A DNA stretch of 64,000 nt. It comes from Schistocerca nitens (lineage: Eukaryota > Arthropoda > Insecta > Orthoptera > Acrididae). Each line of letters starts with the position of its first letter. Positions within the stretch are counted from its first letter, which is position 1. Positions 10,675 through 20,203 of the stretch are shown in pieces. The notes beneath the pieces were generated by a model. It had not been told where the DNA came from and made no database searches. It saw only the letters and a program-made list of their open reading frames with translations. The stretch is from positions 497,070,109 to 497,134,108 of the forward strand of contig NC_064614.1 of assembly GCF_023898315.1 (NCBI RefSeq), read 5' to 3'. A program made the position numbers and the translations under genes.

Positions 10675-13039
10675 TTGAATATATGTATATATTCATTAAT
10701 ATCTTTCTTCTTTCTAATATACAGTCTTTACATAGTGAAAGGCATGAGCATGGTACTAGAACAAAAACCAAACTCAATGGACACTTGAAAGCTCAAAAAT
10801 AGTACAAAAAGAAGTCCAAGATGTAGGCACAGTATTCAACAACTGTCCTTTGATGCACCGTCTGTAATGGTATATTGACTGGATTATGATCTGTGACAGA
10901 CACTAGTAATAAAAAACCTGCTGCAGGTAATGTAGTGGATTTTAAAGAGTGTATTAAGGAAATTTCTAGTCCGTTGACTCACAGAAACTCTTAATAGATA
11001 ATGCTTTACATTGCTCTATAATTAGCATTAGCACTGTAATACAATAAACTTTGGCAATGTTAAGTCATTTCATTGTACTGCCATTAATAAAAGGTACATT
11101 ATTGACTTCTTTCTACATTCCTGAGTCCCCCACCCCTCTGCAAGATCCATCAAATAATAATAGTATTGTAACACAATAATCAAAAGTATTCTCTGAAATC
11201 ATGGGACTATTTCTTGTTAACACAACAGTCTCCCCTCATCTGTAGAATGTCCAGTTCGTCTAGATTGTTTATAGATACAGGTTTCAAGCCAAAAGTCTTA
11301 TGATTATTTTCTGGTGATTCTAGTAAACTGCATGGTTTATTGTGGTATTCCTTTCTTATGTGATGCGATATTATATGACGTTTTATGTACCTCAACCAAC
11401 TGTAGCTACTCAAGAAATGCAGCCGCCTTTTCCTGATCTTCATGCATTTAATGTACAGCTGCACATGCGAAAATACTAACTGGGATATGAAGGCAGCAGT
11501 GGATGATACATGAATTCATTCTCAAAGCCTGTGGAAACCTGTTTTAGCTCATTGCTAACAGTGAAAGTCTCGGTGCAAAGGCATGTAAGGTCTAAGCAGG
11601 TTGTAGCTACTGTCAATGCAAAGTTTGCTTTGAACACTGCAATGGATTACCAGGAATGGCCCAAGTTGGTTGTATGGGGATCTGTAGCTTAATGTGAAAA
11701 CAACTTTTTGCACACCATCAAATACGTCAGATAAGAACTGATAAGAGAACTAAGACCAACTGGAAATAATACATTAGAGATAAGGGTTTGTTATTTGTGC
11801 AATGAGCCACTGAACCACACATAAAAGGCAGGGCACCTACAAGAGTGACGTAACAAGTGGCATGGTTCAAGCCATGGCAGAAGGCACTCATCTAGCTTGC
11901 AACAACAAATGGAACACACAATCTAATGAGGCCTCACCTACCTGACTGACGCGACATATCTCTGTCATGTAGCATGCCGCACAACTACCAGATGAACGTA
12001 GCGTTACTGACTTTTGCCACGGGCCACGACTGTGCTAGTGACAGCCTACGAACTTTTCTGTTTTGGTTGTACTTCTGTCTTTCTACCCAGGGATATGAGA
12101 AATGATCCTGAGTTCAGTATTCGTTTTTGCTAGTATAGTGTAAAAATATCCATGTGTTTATGATCACAGTAGCGCTGAATATATCAATGAGATTGCTCAA
12201 AATAATGTGTGGGAAAGGATTGCAAGTGAAATATAGAAAGGCACATTAAAAGAAATTCATTCACATTTGTGTGGAAGGTACAGAATTAAACATTATTATG
12301 AATGGTGGTTTTCTATAAAATGTGTCGATAAATCTTTTCACTGATTTGCTGGATCTAATGTAACATCAGATTCTTTTGGTATGTAGTACATACATATTTT
12401 GTTCTGAAAGGGCAGTGCTCCACCTGTGCTCAGAAAGGAACTACAGAGCAGTTACTCAACAACATAGCATTTTTGTTACTAAGTGTTGATCTTCTGTCTT
12501 TTGACATAAGTCTTCAATATGGTGGTCTGCAGTGTGCTGTACAGATGACTTACGGTATGCACTATCATGTGTCCATTGTAAAGTCACAAAACGACCAATA
12601 ACTTAAACTATCGCATCAGTTTTATTCATGTCACTATTTATTCAAGCATCCAACACCTGGATCATCGAAACTAACATACCAAAAGAAGGACCTACCGACT
12701 TTTGTCCCTGGGTAAGCCATAAATAAATATATGATTTTCATTAAGCATTTGTCTATAAGGATATGGTCCCATTATGCGCATGGGCTGTTCCATGGTGCTG
12801 AGTATGCGGAATAAGATGCAAGTACTAATTCCATAGAATCACTTTTTAAGTCAGGATCATCATATGACACAAGACACATGCATTAGCACAGATAGTCCGA
12901 AATGAATTAGACAAAGACTGAGAATGAAACAAAGGCATTACATACATTTAATGTTTCAAGGTCTTGGGTTTGCTTGCTGTTACCGACCTCTGCATGATGC
13001 TGCCACAGATAGCCCCACACCCTCAACACTGTGGAGCAC
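10673..13039. other. No recognisable gene
   Basis: No domain, RNA gene or element ends recognised. Short open frames at 11207-11464 (minus) and 11510-11692 (plus) have no features I know. Part of the right side may be the noncoding end of the gypsy fragment at 13040-13680, since that fragment runs leftward on the minus strand. Confidence 0.45.
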
Positions 13040-13680
13040 AGGAGATAGTGTAGGTAGGATGTCACTAATCACAAGCATGCTTTTGTATGAAAAGGGGGTT
13101 TATAGTTGTCGGCATAGTGAGAACAGTAAGCTGCGCCGTTGTCATTACGTAGTGCTGGTGTCGAGACGTCATTCCTCGTTTAAGGAAAAGCAATTTGGAG
13201 GAAGGCCCCCTCTGGATTATCAGAGATAGATGTAGAATCATGCAGTTGTTGTGGTAAGTCGTCCCCATCTTTCTGTTCCCGCTGCATCCAAATTGGCTTG
13301 AGCTGCTGAACAGAGACAAATGTTTTTTTGTCATTAAGCAAGAGAGAGAATGTTTGGTTCCCTTGCTGTAGCACCTTCTGAGGGTCTGGGTACGACTGTT
13401 GGAGAGCTACTCATACGGTATTATCATGGTGTAACACATGGCTACATTTCTTCAAGGTCTTATGAACAAAAACCCACTTTATGCCATGATGTTGGAGGCA
13501 GCGTATGGACAAGAGCTATATGTTGTTTGACCCTAGATATTAGAGATAATAGCTCAGAGACTGCCAGCACATGAAGTCTGTCTGAACTTGGTTTAACTGT
13601 GGTTGCTCCTCCACTTTTCCACTTTACCATGGCACCAACATCAATCAACTTGGGTAACATTAGAAGGGTTGGCATGGCAC
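13040..13680 (-). mobile_element. Ty3/gypsy fossil, end of pol
   Basis: The minus strand reads as the C-terminal tail of a gypsy-type integrase. A segment at 13374-13300 has LQQGNQTFSLLLNDKKTFVS followed by a VQQLKPIW motif. This is the SH3-like fold and -V--DRLKP- signature seen at the end of many insect gypsy pol proteins. Weaker similarity extends right to about 13680. No LTR pair was found. It is a broken, isolated fragment with several breaks. Confidence 0.6.
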
Positions 13681-14368
13681 TGATGGATTTGTTGCTCAGG
13701 TGACATCCAATGACTAGTCAACGTTTGAAGTCACTGAGCTCTTCTGGCAGACTAAACCTGTTGTTACGATACTGCTTCTTTACTGACTACACAGTACTCC
13801 CTGCTTACTTTTATACTGGCGTCTCCACTTTCTTATGACTTCTAGTGGTTAATTGTGAATTAATTAGGGATGTCTTGATACTTTTGATAGGGAATGTAGG
13901 AGTATTACATATCAAGAATTTCATCTGTAGTTTAAATATATTTTTAAGAACATAAACATAAACATAAAAACTGCCATGAAGTAATGTACTCTACTGTGTA
14001 AGAATTTAGAAAAGAAAGTACTTTCTTTGTCATTTTATTCATGACGGATTGTGAACGCTGCGGCCATTATGGATTCTTTGTGAATAACGCAAACAGCTAT
14101 AATTACCTTTGAAATGGTTTATTTAAACGTCATAATGGGTTTCAGGCTTTAATGCTCATCTTCAAATGAATAACGTTTCCAATTACATAAATATGTTTGT
14201 CAGCAGCATGTGCTCTGCTCATACAATATGCGCCAGCAGATGCTACTTTGTCTTGTCATGGTCCTTATGCTTTTCCTTGGCAATGTATAAGATGTAGCAA
14301 TAAAAACAGCACATATATTCTAAGTTAATCACTGTGGCACACAGATACTTCATAACATTCTTAATATC
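13681..14368. other. No recognisable gene; stem-loop motif shared with the foldback element
   Basis: Mostly AT-rich unassigned sequence. At 14129-14170 the minus strand has TTGAAGATGAGC, a short loop, GCCTGAAAC and an ATGACG segment. A similar CTGAAGATG/GAAAC stem-loop lies at the ends of the foldback element (about 20150 and 24870) and near 28231. Confidence 0.4.
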
Positions 14369-14463
14369 AGTCTCAGCCTCACACATGTGCTTTACATTCG
14401 ATGTTTCCGTTTACTGTGCAAATGAAAACATCGAATGTAAAGCAGATGTGTGAAGCTGAAACT
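14369..14463. repeat. Short inverted repeat (hairpin)
   Basis: Arms of about 38 bp (14369-14406 and 14425-14463) are inverted copies with few mismatches, separated by 18 bp. The core of both arms is TTTACATTCGATGTTT or its complement. It could be the centre of a palindromic MITE. Sequences beyond the arms are only weakly alike. Confidence 0.8.
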
Positions 14464-14639
14464 AACATAAGGAGTATTACAATGTGTTTGAGACTGACAG
14501 CGATTTATTTAGAACCAGTGACCAGACTTGGCACTGCATGCGTTGCACTAAGTATCAACGGCTGGATGATGTGTCTGATGAAGTGGTTATTTTGTTGAGA
14601 GTCCATGGTGTAAAGTCACGAAAAAATTAACAGAGCCAT

Positions 14640-14840
14640 GTTAGTAATGGAGCAGAGCCTATATGGGTGCTGTATATGTTGTTGTCAAATTTATTCAAGA
14701 TGGTGGACCTTCACCCACCTCTGCCCCATGATACAGATGAGGCAACATTGTACTGATGACATCACCAGATGACAGTGTGGATTATCCTCCATCCCCTGCC
14801 CCTCACCTCTCAGCCTCCCCCAACTCCCCTCCCCCACTTC
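14640..14840 (+). repeat. Dispersed repeat, copy 1 (see 25735-25900)
   Basis: This stretch and 25735-25900 share diverged blocks in the same order: an ATTTATTCA-GATGG segment, a CACCC-CC-CTGCCC segment, a TGATGACATCAC--GATGAC segment and a C-rich CCCTTCCCC-type tract. Neither copy shows coding potential. The family is unknown to me. Confidence 0.55.
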
Positions 14841-16435
14841 TTCTCCCCTATTCCCCCACATTTGGAAATTGGTGGGGGAAATCGTTCAGTCTGTTCTGAG
14901 CTGTTGTTGTCGAAGAATATAGGGTAGTTCATTTCCTTTATTTTGGGTGTTATTCTGTTAGAAAGTTTTCTTTACTTCAGCAATTTCAGGGATAAAATTG
15001 GTGATAAATTCGAAATTTTTGCTTGAAAGAGAACCAGCATTCCTACAGCCTAGGTGTGCAACTTGGTTCACACTACAACTCAAAATTCAAATTTTTGGCG
15101 AGAAACACTCACCTATACCTTAATTACAGATCATCTTGAGAACCAACACACGGTACCACAACTGGTGTTACCTCAACAGAAAATGCTTCAAAATTTGTGG
15201 AAAGCTGTCCTGCTCTAATTACACAATAAAACTAACAGTAAATCAGACTTATTGCTAAAAAAACAGGTAGTTAAAAAAATACAATACACAATGCTAAGAG
15301 TCACGGAATAAGTGTCTTCCATGTGGGCAGTGTACTCCCTGGGTGTTGTAAAACACATACCAATTGCTGCATGCTGCCACCCTTCGTCTGCCTGCACCGG
15401 AGCCAACAGTATATCAACAGTATACCAGTGGACAGGTGGGATGGAAAAGACACCGTCAGTTTGCTGTAATAAGCACCACAGTTGGTAGTGCGATCAGTTT
15501 TAAGCAATTTTATCCTTTTTTACTTAATTTCAATGCTGATCAAGGACATGGCAGCATACTTCTGTATCATCGCTAAACCAGATCTCCACTACTATGCATT
15601 TACCATACACTAGATTGAGAATGTACATAGATGACTGTGCAGTACGGTCATTCATGGTTAATTCTCGAACATGTACATCAAAATATACCAGACAACATCC
15701 TATACTGATGCATTCAGGTTATTTACATGTTTCTAGCATTTCGACCATAAGGCATAATTTATGATTATGATTATCCATCTTCCCCAATGTGGATGGCAGT
15801 CACAGAGCATTTTATCATTCTTAGGGTAGAGTTGGGGATTGAAAGATCTCCCTGCCTTATCTTTGACCAACCCTCCCTACAAAACAGTTATCGATTTAAT
15901 TTGCACTGACCAGAAATAATTCTCCACTGCATAAATCAATTCGTGGGTAGTAATTCGCACTTAATACTGACGATCGTTCTTTTAAAGTCCGAGTAAATGA
16001 CACTGCATCTGAATCTCAACAGGTCAATGGTTGCTTAATGTGACTCATTATATATCCTTCTTCGTAAACGTTAGGAGGAACATGACGCATAGATGACCAC
16101 ACAGGTATATGTGAAAATCTTGATAGCGTTGACAATCGTAGAACACTTGTCTTCTGCTGACGAAGTATCGTTGTGATTCTTCCAGAGGTTGCAAGTCACC
16201 AAATCTGTCAAAATAATAAACGTTATTTGTGTTATTTTATCATAAGTCACAAATGGGCGCCAGATCCTACAGCAACATCTGAATTCACAATACCTCGTTC
16301 TCTGGATTTCCACCTAATCTTTGATAATGTATCTCACATAAATACACTGCAGAATCCTTGAATATTGAATTTTTTTCTAACAAACTTAAACAGAGCTGTA
16401 TTTGTAAGCGCTTTATTGGGTAGGATGGTTAAGGT
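14841..16435. other. No recognisable gene
   Basis: Unassigned. Around 15760-15890 there is a block (TTATGATTATGATTATCCATC, then GGTAGAGTTGGGGATTGAAAG) that looks like repeat DNA, but I have no second copy in this window. No coding signal was recognised. Confidence 0.45.
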
Positions 16436-16700
16436 TCATTTTTTATTTACGAAAAGACCTAACCCTTTCTTGTGTGGTTTCAGATATAGTCCTTTTCTGA
16501 TGGCTGCTGCTTCCATCAGGCGGTTATGTCTTATTGGTTCGTCTAGTTGCTCCTGCGAATTGACTGTCCTGGCAATAGCTGCCGCACCACCCACCAGTAA
16601 GCCCACTGCTAAGAGCCCTGCGAGGGTCGGAATAAGAAGAGAATAATTCCTGCAAACATCGCCATCAGGATAGCTTTTTAAACACCCCTGCTCTGTCTTC
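16436..16700 (-). pseudogene. pX-like minor virion protein fossil
   Basis: The minus-strand frame has a central Gly/Ala-rich hydrophobic segment (LLAVGLLVGGAAAIARTVNS), then an RHNRLMEAAA segment and a KGLYLKPHKKGLGLFVNKK tail. Polintons and adintoviruses encode small proteins of this kind, related to adenovirus pX or to melittin-like membrane-active peptides. A parallel protein lies at 55750-56150. The fossil belongs to fragment 1. Confidence 0.6.
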
Positions 16701-16773
16701 TTCTTCATTGTCATCATCTTCTTCTTCTTCATTAGTGCGTGGCATGCTGCATTAATAATTAGCTTGAAATTCA

Positions 16774-17076
16774 TCACCAATCCCAAGTTAATTTTACCAT
16801 GCATGGTTTTTCAACTGAAATTATCGCAATTGCCTTGGCTTTATCAGCTGAAATTCGATGTGCAGCTTGACGCCCTGGGAGAACTTTATTTGCCACATAT
16901 GCAATGTCATGTTCCAAACACACCTTGTGAAGCAGATTAATCCCTTTATCACAGCACAACAATGGTTTTCGAAGCTTGGTTCCAGGTCCACAGTAGTTAT
17001 ACCCTGGAATGTGTAATTTGACTGGCAGTTTGTTGAGAAATCCACCATCTCCTCTAACGTGTCTCCTATCACGCAT
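16774..17076 (-). pseudogene. Phospholipase A2-like (parvovirus VP1 type) fossil
   Basis: The frame contains IPGYNYCGPGTKL, the calcium-binding loop type, and CLEHDIAY, the catalytic His-Asp segment of the PLA2 domain found in parvovirus VP1 and some adintovirus proteins. In those viruses the activity helps the particle escape endosomes. The function is known for the family and only inferred here. It sits directly beside the pX-like protein, as in the larger element at 55.1-56.1 kb. Confidence 0.75.
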
Positions 17077-17091
17077 GTTATACTACTGTGG

Positions 17092-17239
17092 GTTCGATTC
17101 CCGGCGGGGTCAGGGATTTTCTCTGCCTCGTGATGACTGGGTGTTGTGTGATGTCCTTAGGTTAGTTAGGTTTAAGTAGATCTAAGTCCTAGGGGACTGA
17201 TGACCATAGATGTTAAGTCCCATAGTGCTCAGAGCCATT
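17092..17239 (+). repeat. tRNA-derived SINE with 14-bp TSD, 5'-truncated
   Basis: Flanked by TTATACTACTGTGG at 17078-17091 and 17240-17253. It starts in the B-box region (GGTTCGATTCC spans the junction) and includes the family body GTGATGTCCTTAGGTTAGTT, ending GTGCTCAGAGCCATTT. The same body occurs at 17621-17755, 44228-44417 and 51735-51922. Its insertion split Polinton fossil 1, so it is younger. Confidence 0.8.
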
Positions 17240-17256
17240 TTATACTACTGTGGTGG

Positions 17257-17560
17257 TTGTGGTCTACGCACCCTATTATGTAGCAAATCGTCGGCGTCAT
17301 TCCAACTATTTTATGTTGCAGGAAAACCAAGTCATTTAACTAGTGCTCTAGTCCCTCGACATCTTATGGCCCTCTCCTCGAGAAACAAGTCTGGTTCTGC
17401 TGCTATCCTTTGAGATATAAGTTCTAGGATTCGTTCTTTGCATCTTGGAAACTTTAAATATCTCGGTTGACCAGTCTGGTAGGTGTGACTTCTCAAATGC
17501 TGTCTTTTGTTCTGAAATACGTACAAAGTAACACACATTAAACTTTTGTTTGTGTAGATC
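17257..17560 (-). pseudogene. Polinton integrase C-terminal fossil
   Basis: The minus strand shows TEIFKVSKMQRTNPRTY, matching the post-core region of Polinton integrases, then a chromodomain-like LGFPAT--NSW-DADDL patch. The catalytic core was not seen. It lies upstream of the PLA2 gene on the same strand, on the far side of the 17092-17239 SINE. Confidence 0.6.
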
Positions 17561-17620
17561 CAGAATTTTAATGAGGTTGTATACTGTATCTAGAAGTCCA
17601 TTATCACAAATATCAAATCA

Positions 17621-17755
17621 AATGGCTCCAAGCACTATGTGACTTAACATCTGAGGCCATCAGTCCCCTTGACCTAGAACTACTTAAACCTAACTAACCT
17701 AAGGACATCACATACATCCATGCCCGAGGCAGGATTCGAACCTGCGACTGTAGCA
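17621..17755 (-). repeat. tRNA-derived SINE, truncated
   Basis: Inverse orientation of the same family: the tail complement CAAATGGCTCCAAGCACTAT, the body, and the B-box complement GGATTCGAACCTG near 17740. The head beyond the B box is missing. No clear target duplication was found. Confidence 0.75.
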
Positions 17756-18120
17756 GTGCTTTGTATTGATCCCATCCTTATGCTTTACCACGACAATGTA
17801 TAAGATGTTATAGTGAAAACAATCCGCATATCTTCTTCTACTTCTGTCTACTTTCTGTTTTCTACTGTACATATACAAATCGAAGTCCCACATCACGCTT
17901 TCGCCTTTATGTTCGGGCTAATGTCAGGAACTACTACAGGAATATTTATAGAGCTAGATAGGTTGATTCCCAAGGATTATTAGTATGTATAATTTATAAA
18001 TACTTCGAGCAAATTTGTTATGTATGATGAATTAAAGTCTCCCTCCACTGTGAAAATGATGCTGTTGCCATCTAGCGGTGAATGCCAGAACCCTTGGAAT
18101 CGTGGTAGTCCACACGGTGC
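17756..18120. other. Unassigned; short block shared with 14270
   Basis: CCTTATGCTTTACCACGACAATGTATAAGATG near 17776 resembles CCTTATGCTTTTCCTTGGCAATGTATAAGATG near 14264, which suggests a shared dispersed repeat. No coding signal was recognised. Confidence 0.4.
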
Positions 18121-18499
18121 TATGGCCGGTATTACACTATCAAATTTCTTTGTCCAATATCTTTGTCCAATATCTTTGTCAAAGACATTTGATAGTGTAA
18201 TAGGGACTTTGTCAAATGTCGTCCAATATTTGATCAAATCTAGGGCCTCGCTGTATATTTGATCAAAGAAACCGCTTGTCTTCTGTTCACAGCAATATGA
18301 CATGTTACCACATGGAGCGCTAGCATCGCTGCAGCGTTCTGTCGTCTGTAGTGTTTTTATTACCATTGCCGGTAAATACAATTGGCGTGTGCCGACAACT
18401 ACAAAATTAATAAATATGTCTGAAGCTGATGAGACGCTTTACAACATGAAGCACCCTGAATACAAAAATAGATTAAGAATATTGGAGACCTGACCTGAC

Positions 18500-18760
18500 C
18501 TAACCTAACCTAACATAACCCTCTCCTGTAGCAAGGAATCGGAGTGTTACAGTGAGCCTGTCTTCTGAAGATGTAACAGTTCTTAAGTGAATATTGTACT
18601 TTGTGATATGAGGATACATTTCATTGAGCACATACAGAAATGTATGCTCATCCATTCTTAAGTAATTGATGTACGCCTTGACGTCTTCCACTGTAAGCTC
18701 ATGTAACAAGTTTTGTTGAATGCTTTTATCGTGTCGTCGTAAAACCCACGGCTTCACCCA
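18500..18760 (-). pseudogene. Harbinger transposase N-terminal remnant
   Basis: The minus strand reads WVKPWVLRRHDKS, then LLHELTVEDVKAYINYLRMD, an EMYPHI segment and LTVTLRFLATGEGY. This is the N-terminal signature of Harbinger (HARBI1-type) transposases. The likely start codon lies on the other side of the LINE, near 19600, where MADNLLTAAVV begins. The protein is thus interrupted by the LINE and lacks most of its catalytic domain. Confidence 0.75.
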
Positions 18761-18762
18761 GA

Positions 18763-19500
18763 TTAGATTAGTTTTTTGTTCCATAGATCCGTGCTGAGAG
18801 ATCCTCATGGCTGTGGAACATGTCGATTTTTTTAAGCTGAAATAACAATACTAATAGTATGAATAAATACAATACACCATTTGTTTCTATTACAAATTTC
18901 GCCAATGGAGTAGAAGGAGTTGGCCAGTAGTAAGTTTTTCAAGCTCCTTTTAAACTGATCTTTATTTCTAACTAAATTTTTTATGTTTCCTGGCAAATTA
19001 TTGAAGATGAGTGTTCCTGAGTAGTGGACCCCTTTTTGAACTATAGTAAGTGCTTTTAAGTCCTTGTGCAGATCATTTTTGTTCCTGGTATTGTATGTAT
19101 GAACTGAGTTGTTTGTTGGAAAAAGAGATATATTATTTACGACAAATTTCATTAAGAAGTAAATATACTGAGAGGCAGTAGTTAGTATATCCAGTTCTTT
19201 GAAGAGGTTTCTGTAGGACTTCCGTGAATTTACTCCACAAATAATACGTATTACACGCTTTTGGACTCTGAAAACTTTTGTTTGACTTCAAGATTTACCC
19301 CAAAATATTATCCCATATGACATTATGGAATGAAAGTAGGCAAAGTATGCAAGTTTTTTCATTTTTATGTTGCCTATGTCTGCTAACACTCGAATTGCAA
19401 ATACAAATTTGTTAAGGTCTTTCTGCAGTTCTGTGGTGTGCTCCTACCAACTGAATTTATTATCAAGTTGTAATCCCAGGACTTTTAAGACTGTCAACCT
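18763..19500 (-). mobile_element. LINE 3' fragment (jockey-like) inserted in Harbinger
   Basis: The minus strand carries the last part of a LINE reverse transcriptase. One stretch has a YFHSIMSYGIIFWG motif, then VFRVQKRVIRIICG, and 19152-18832 has SVHTYNTRNKNDLH and FNNLPGNIKNL. The 3' end is GAACAAAAAACTAATCTAAT, a tail type I recall from abundant insect LINEs. The insertion is 5'-truncated. The left boundary at 18762/18763 is sharp because the Harbinger protein stops there; the right boundary near 19500 is approximate. The RT tail resembles that of the LINE at 39.4-40.3 kb. Confidence 0.75.
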
Positions 19501-19789
19501 CGTATGTATGGTTCCATTTTTCCCCCACTTCTTTTCCGCATGAGCACACAATGCAATTGGGGTACGTACAACTGCTGCGGTTAATAAGTTGTCAGCCATC
19601 TTGAACTTTGACGAAAAATTTGATGACAGTGTAATACCCCTTCTAGCGCTACGTCAAAGATCTTTGTCAAATATATTGGACGGAATATTGGATCACATCT
19701 TTGATCAAATCTTTGACAAAGAAATTTGATAGTGTAATACCGGCCTATGTACTGTTGTTACGTCACAGACGGAGCTCTGCGCCAATGTC

Positions 19790-19965
19790 ATGTGGCGAAG
19801 AATTCTTCGTATCAGCCTTGCATGGCAGAGGGTGCTCCATACCAGTGTTGTGTGGCAGAGGTCACTTCGTACCAGTGTTGCATGGTAAAAGGTGCTTCGT
19901 ACCAATGTTACTTGGCAAGGGTGTTTTGTATCAAAGTGGGCAGACGATGCTTTGTAACAGAGTTA
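19790..19965. repeat. 30-bp minisatellite, left block
   Basis: Tandem units of 30 bp such as GCAGAGGTCACTTCGTACCA plus GTGTTGCATG, about 5-6 copies with divergence. Because 30 is a multiple of three, open frames persist on both strands (19705-19905 minus, 19701-20040 plus) and give ten-residue protein repeats. I regard those as by-products. The same array continues at 24965 on the other side of the foldback element. Confidence 0.8.
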
Positions 19966-20203
19966 TACAGTGAACGATGTTTATTATCGAATTTACGTCA
20001 CAGAGCCAATTTTGTGAAATCTTCCTATATCCATAATTGAAATGAACGATTTGGGACGTCAGCTAGTATAATATATGTTAAAAAATGACGAAATTCCTCC
20101 AGCTGTATTAAGGTGTTGGTTTTATTGGCGACTAATTTCGATGTTGTTACAACATCATCTTCAGGCACTGAATACATCATACCATACATAAACAACCAAT
20201 GCA

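Larger units (their letters stand above)
16436..17560 (-). mobile_element. Polinton/adintovirus-like fossil 1 (fragment)
   Basis: On the minus strand, in order, there is an integrase C-terminal region (about 17560-17257), a phospholipase A2-like protein (17076-16774) and a pX-like minor protein (about 16700-16436). All three have counterparts in the large Polinton at 52-64 kb, although the integrase lies on the other side of the PLA2 gene there. A SINE with its own target duplication interrupts the fragment at 17092-17239. The fragment is broken in several places. Its protein parts remain recognisable, so it is old but not among the most decayed sequence here. Terminal repeats were not found. 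Confidence 0.7.
18124..19745 (-). mobile_element. PIF/Harbinger DNA transposon with LINE inserted
   Basis: The left end is GGCCGGTATTACACTATCAA and the right end is its exact inverse. Both are flanked by the 3-bp duplication TAT (18121-18123, 19746-19748), as known for PIF/Harbinger. Subterminal repeats built from TCTTTGTCAAA and TTTGATCAAA lie inside both ends. The transposase N-terminal region lies on the minus strand and is split by a LINE 3' end (about 18763-19500). Most of the DDE domain is absent, so this was a deletion derivative before or after the LINE arrived. Confidence 0.85.

Noticed and set aside
10542-10802. Ile-Tyr repeat proteins on both strands
   Set aside because: Pure artefact of the (TA)n microsatellite.
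12924-13574. Plus-strand open frames
   Set aside because: They are shadows opposite the minus-strand gypsy integrase tail.
19701-20040. Open frames with ten-residue repeats on both strands
   Set aside because: They result from a 30-bp minisatellite; no start context or known domain, and they occur on both strands.
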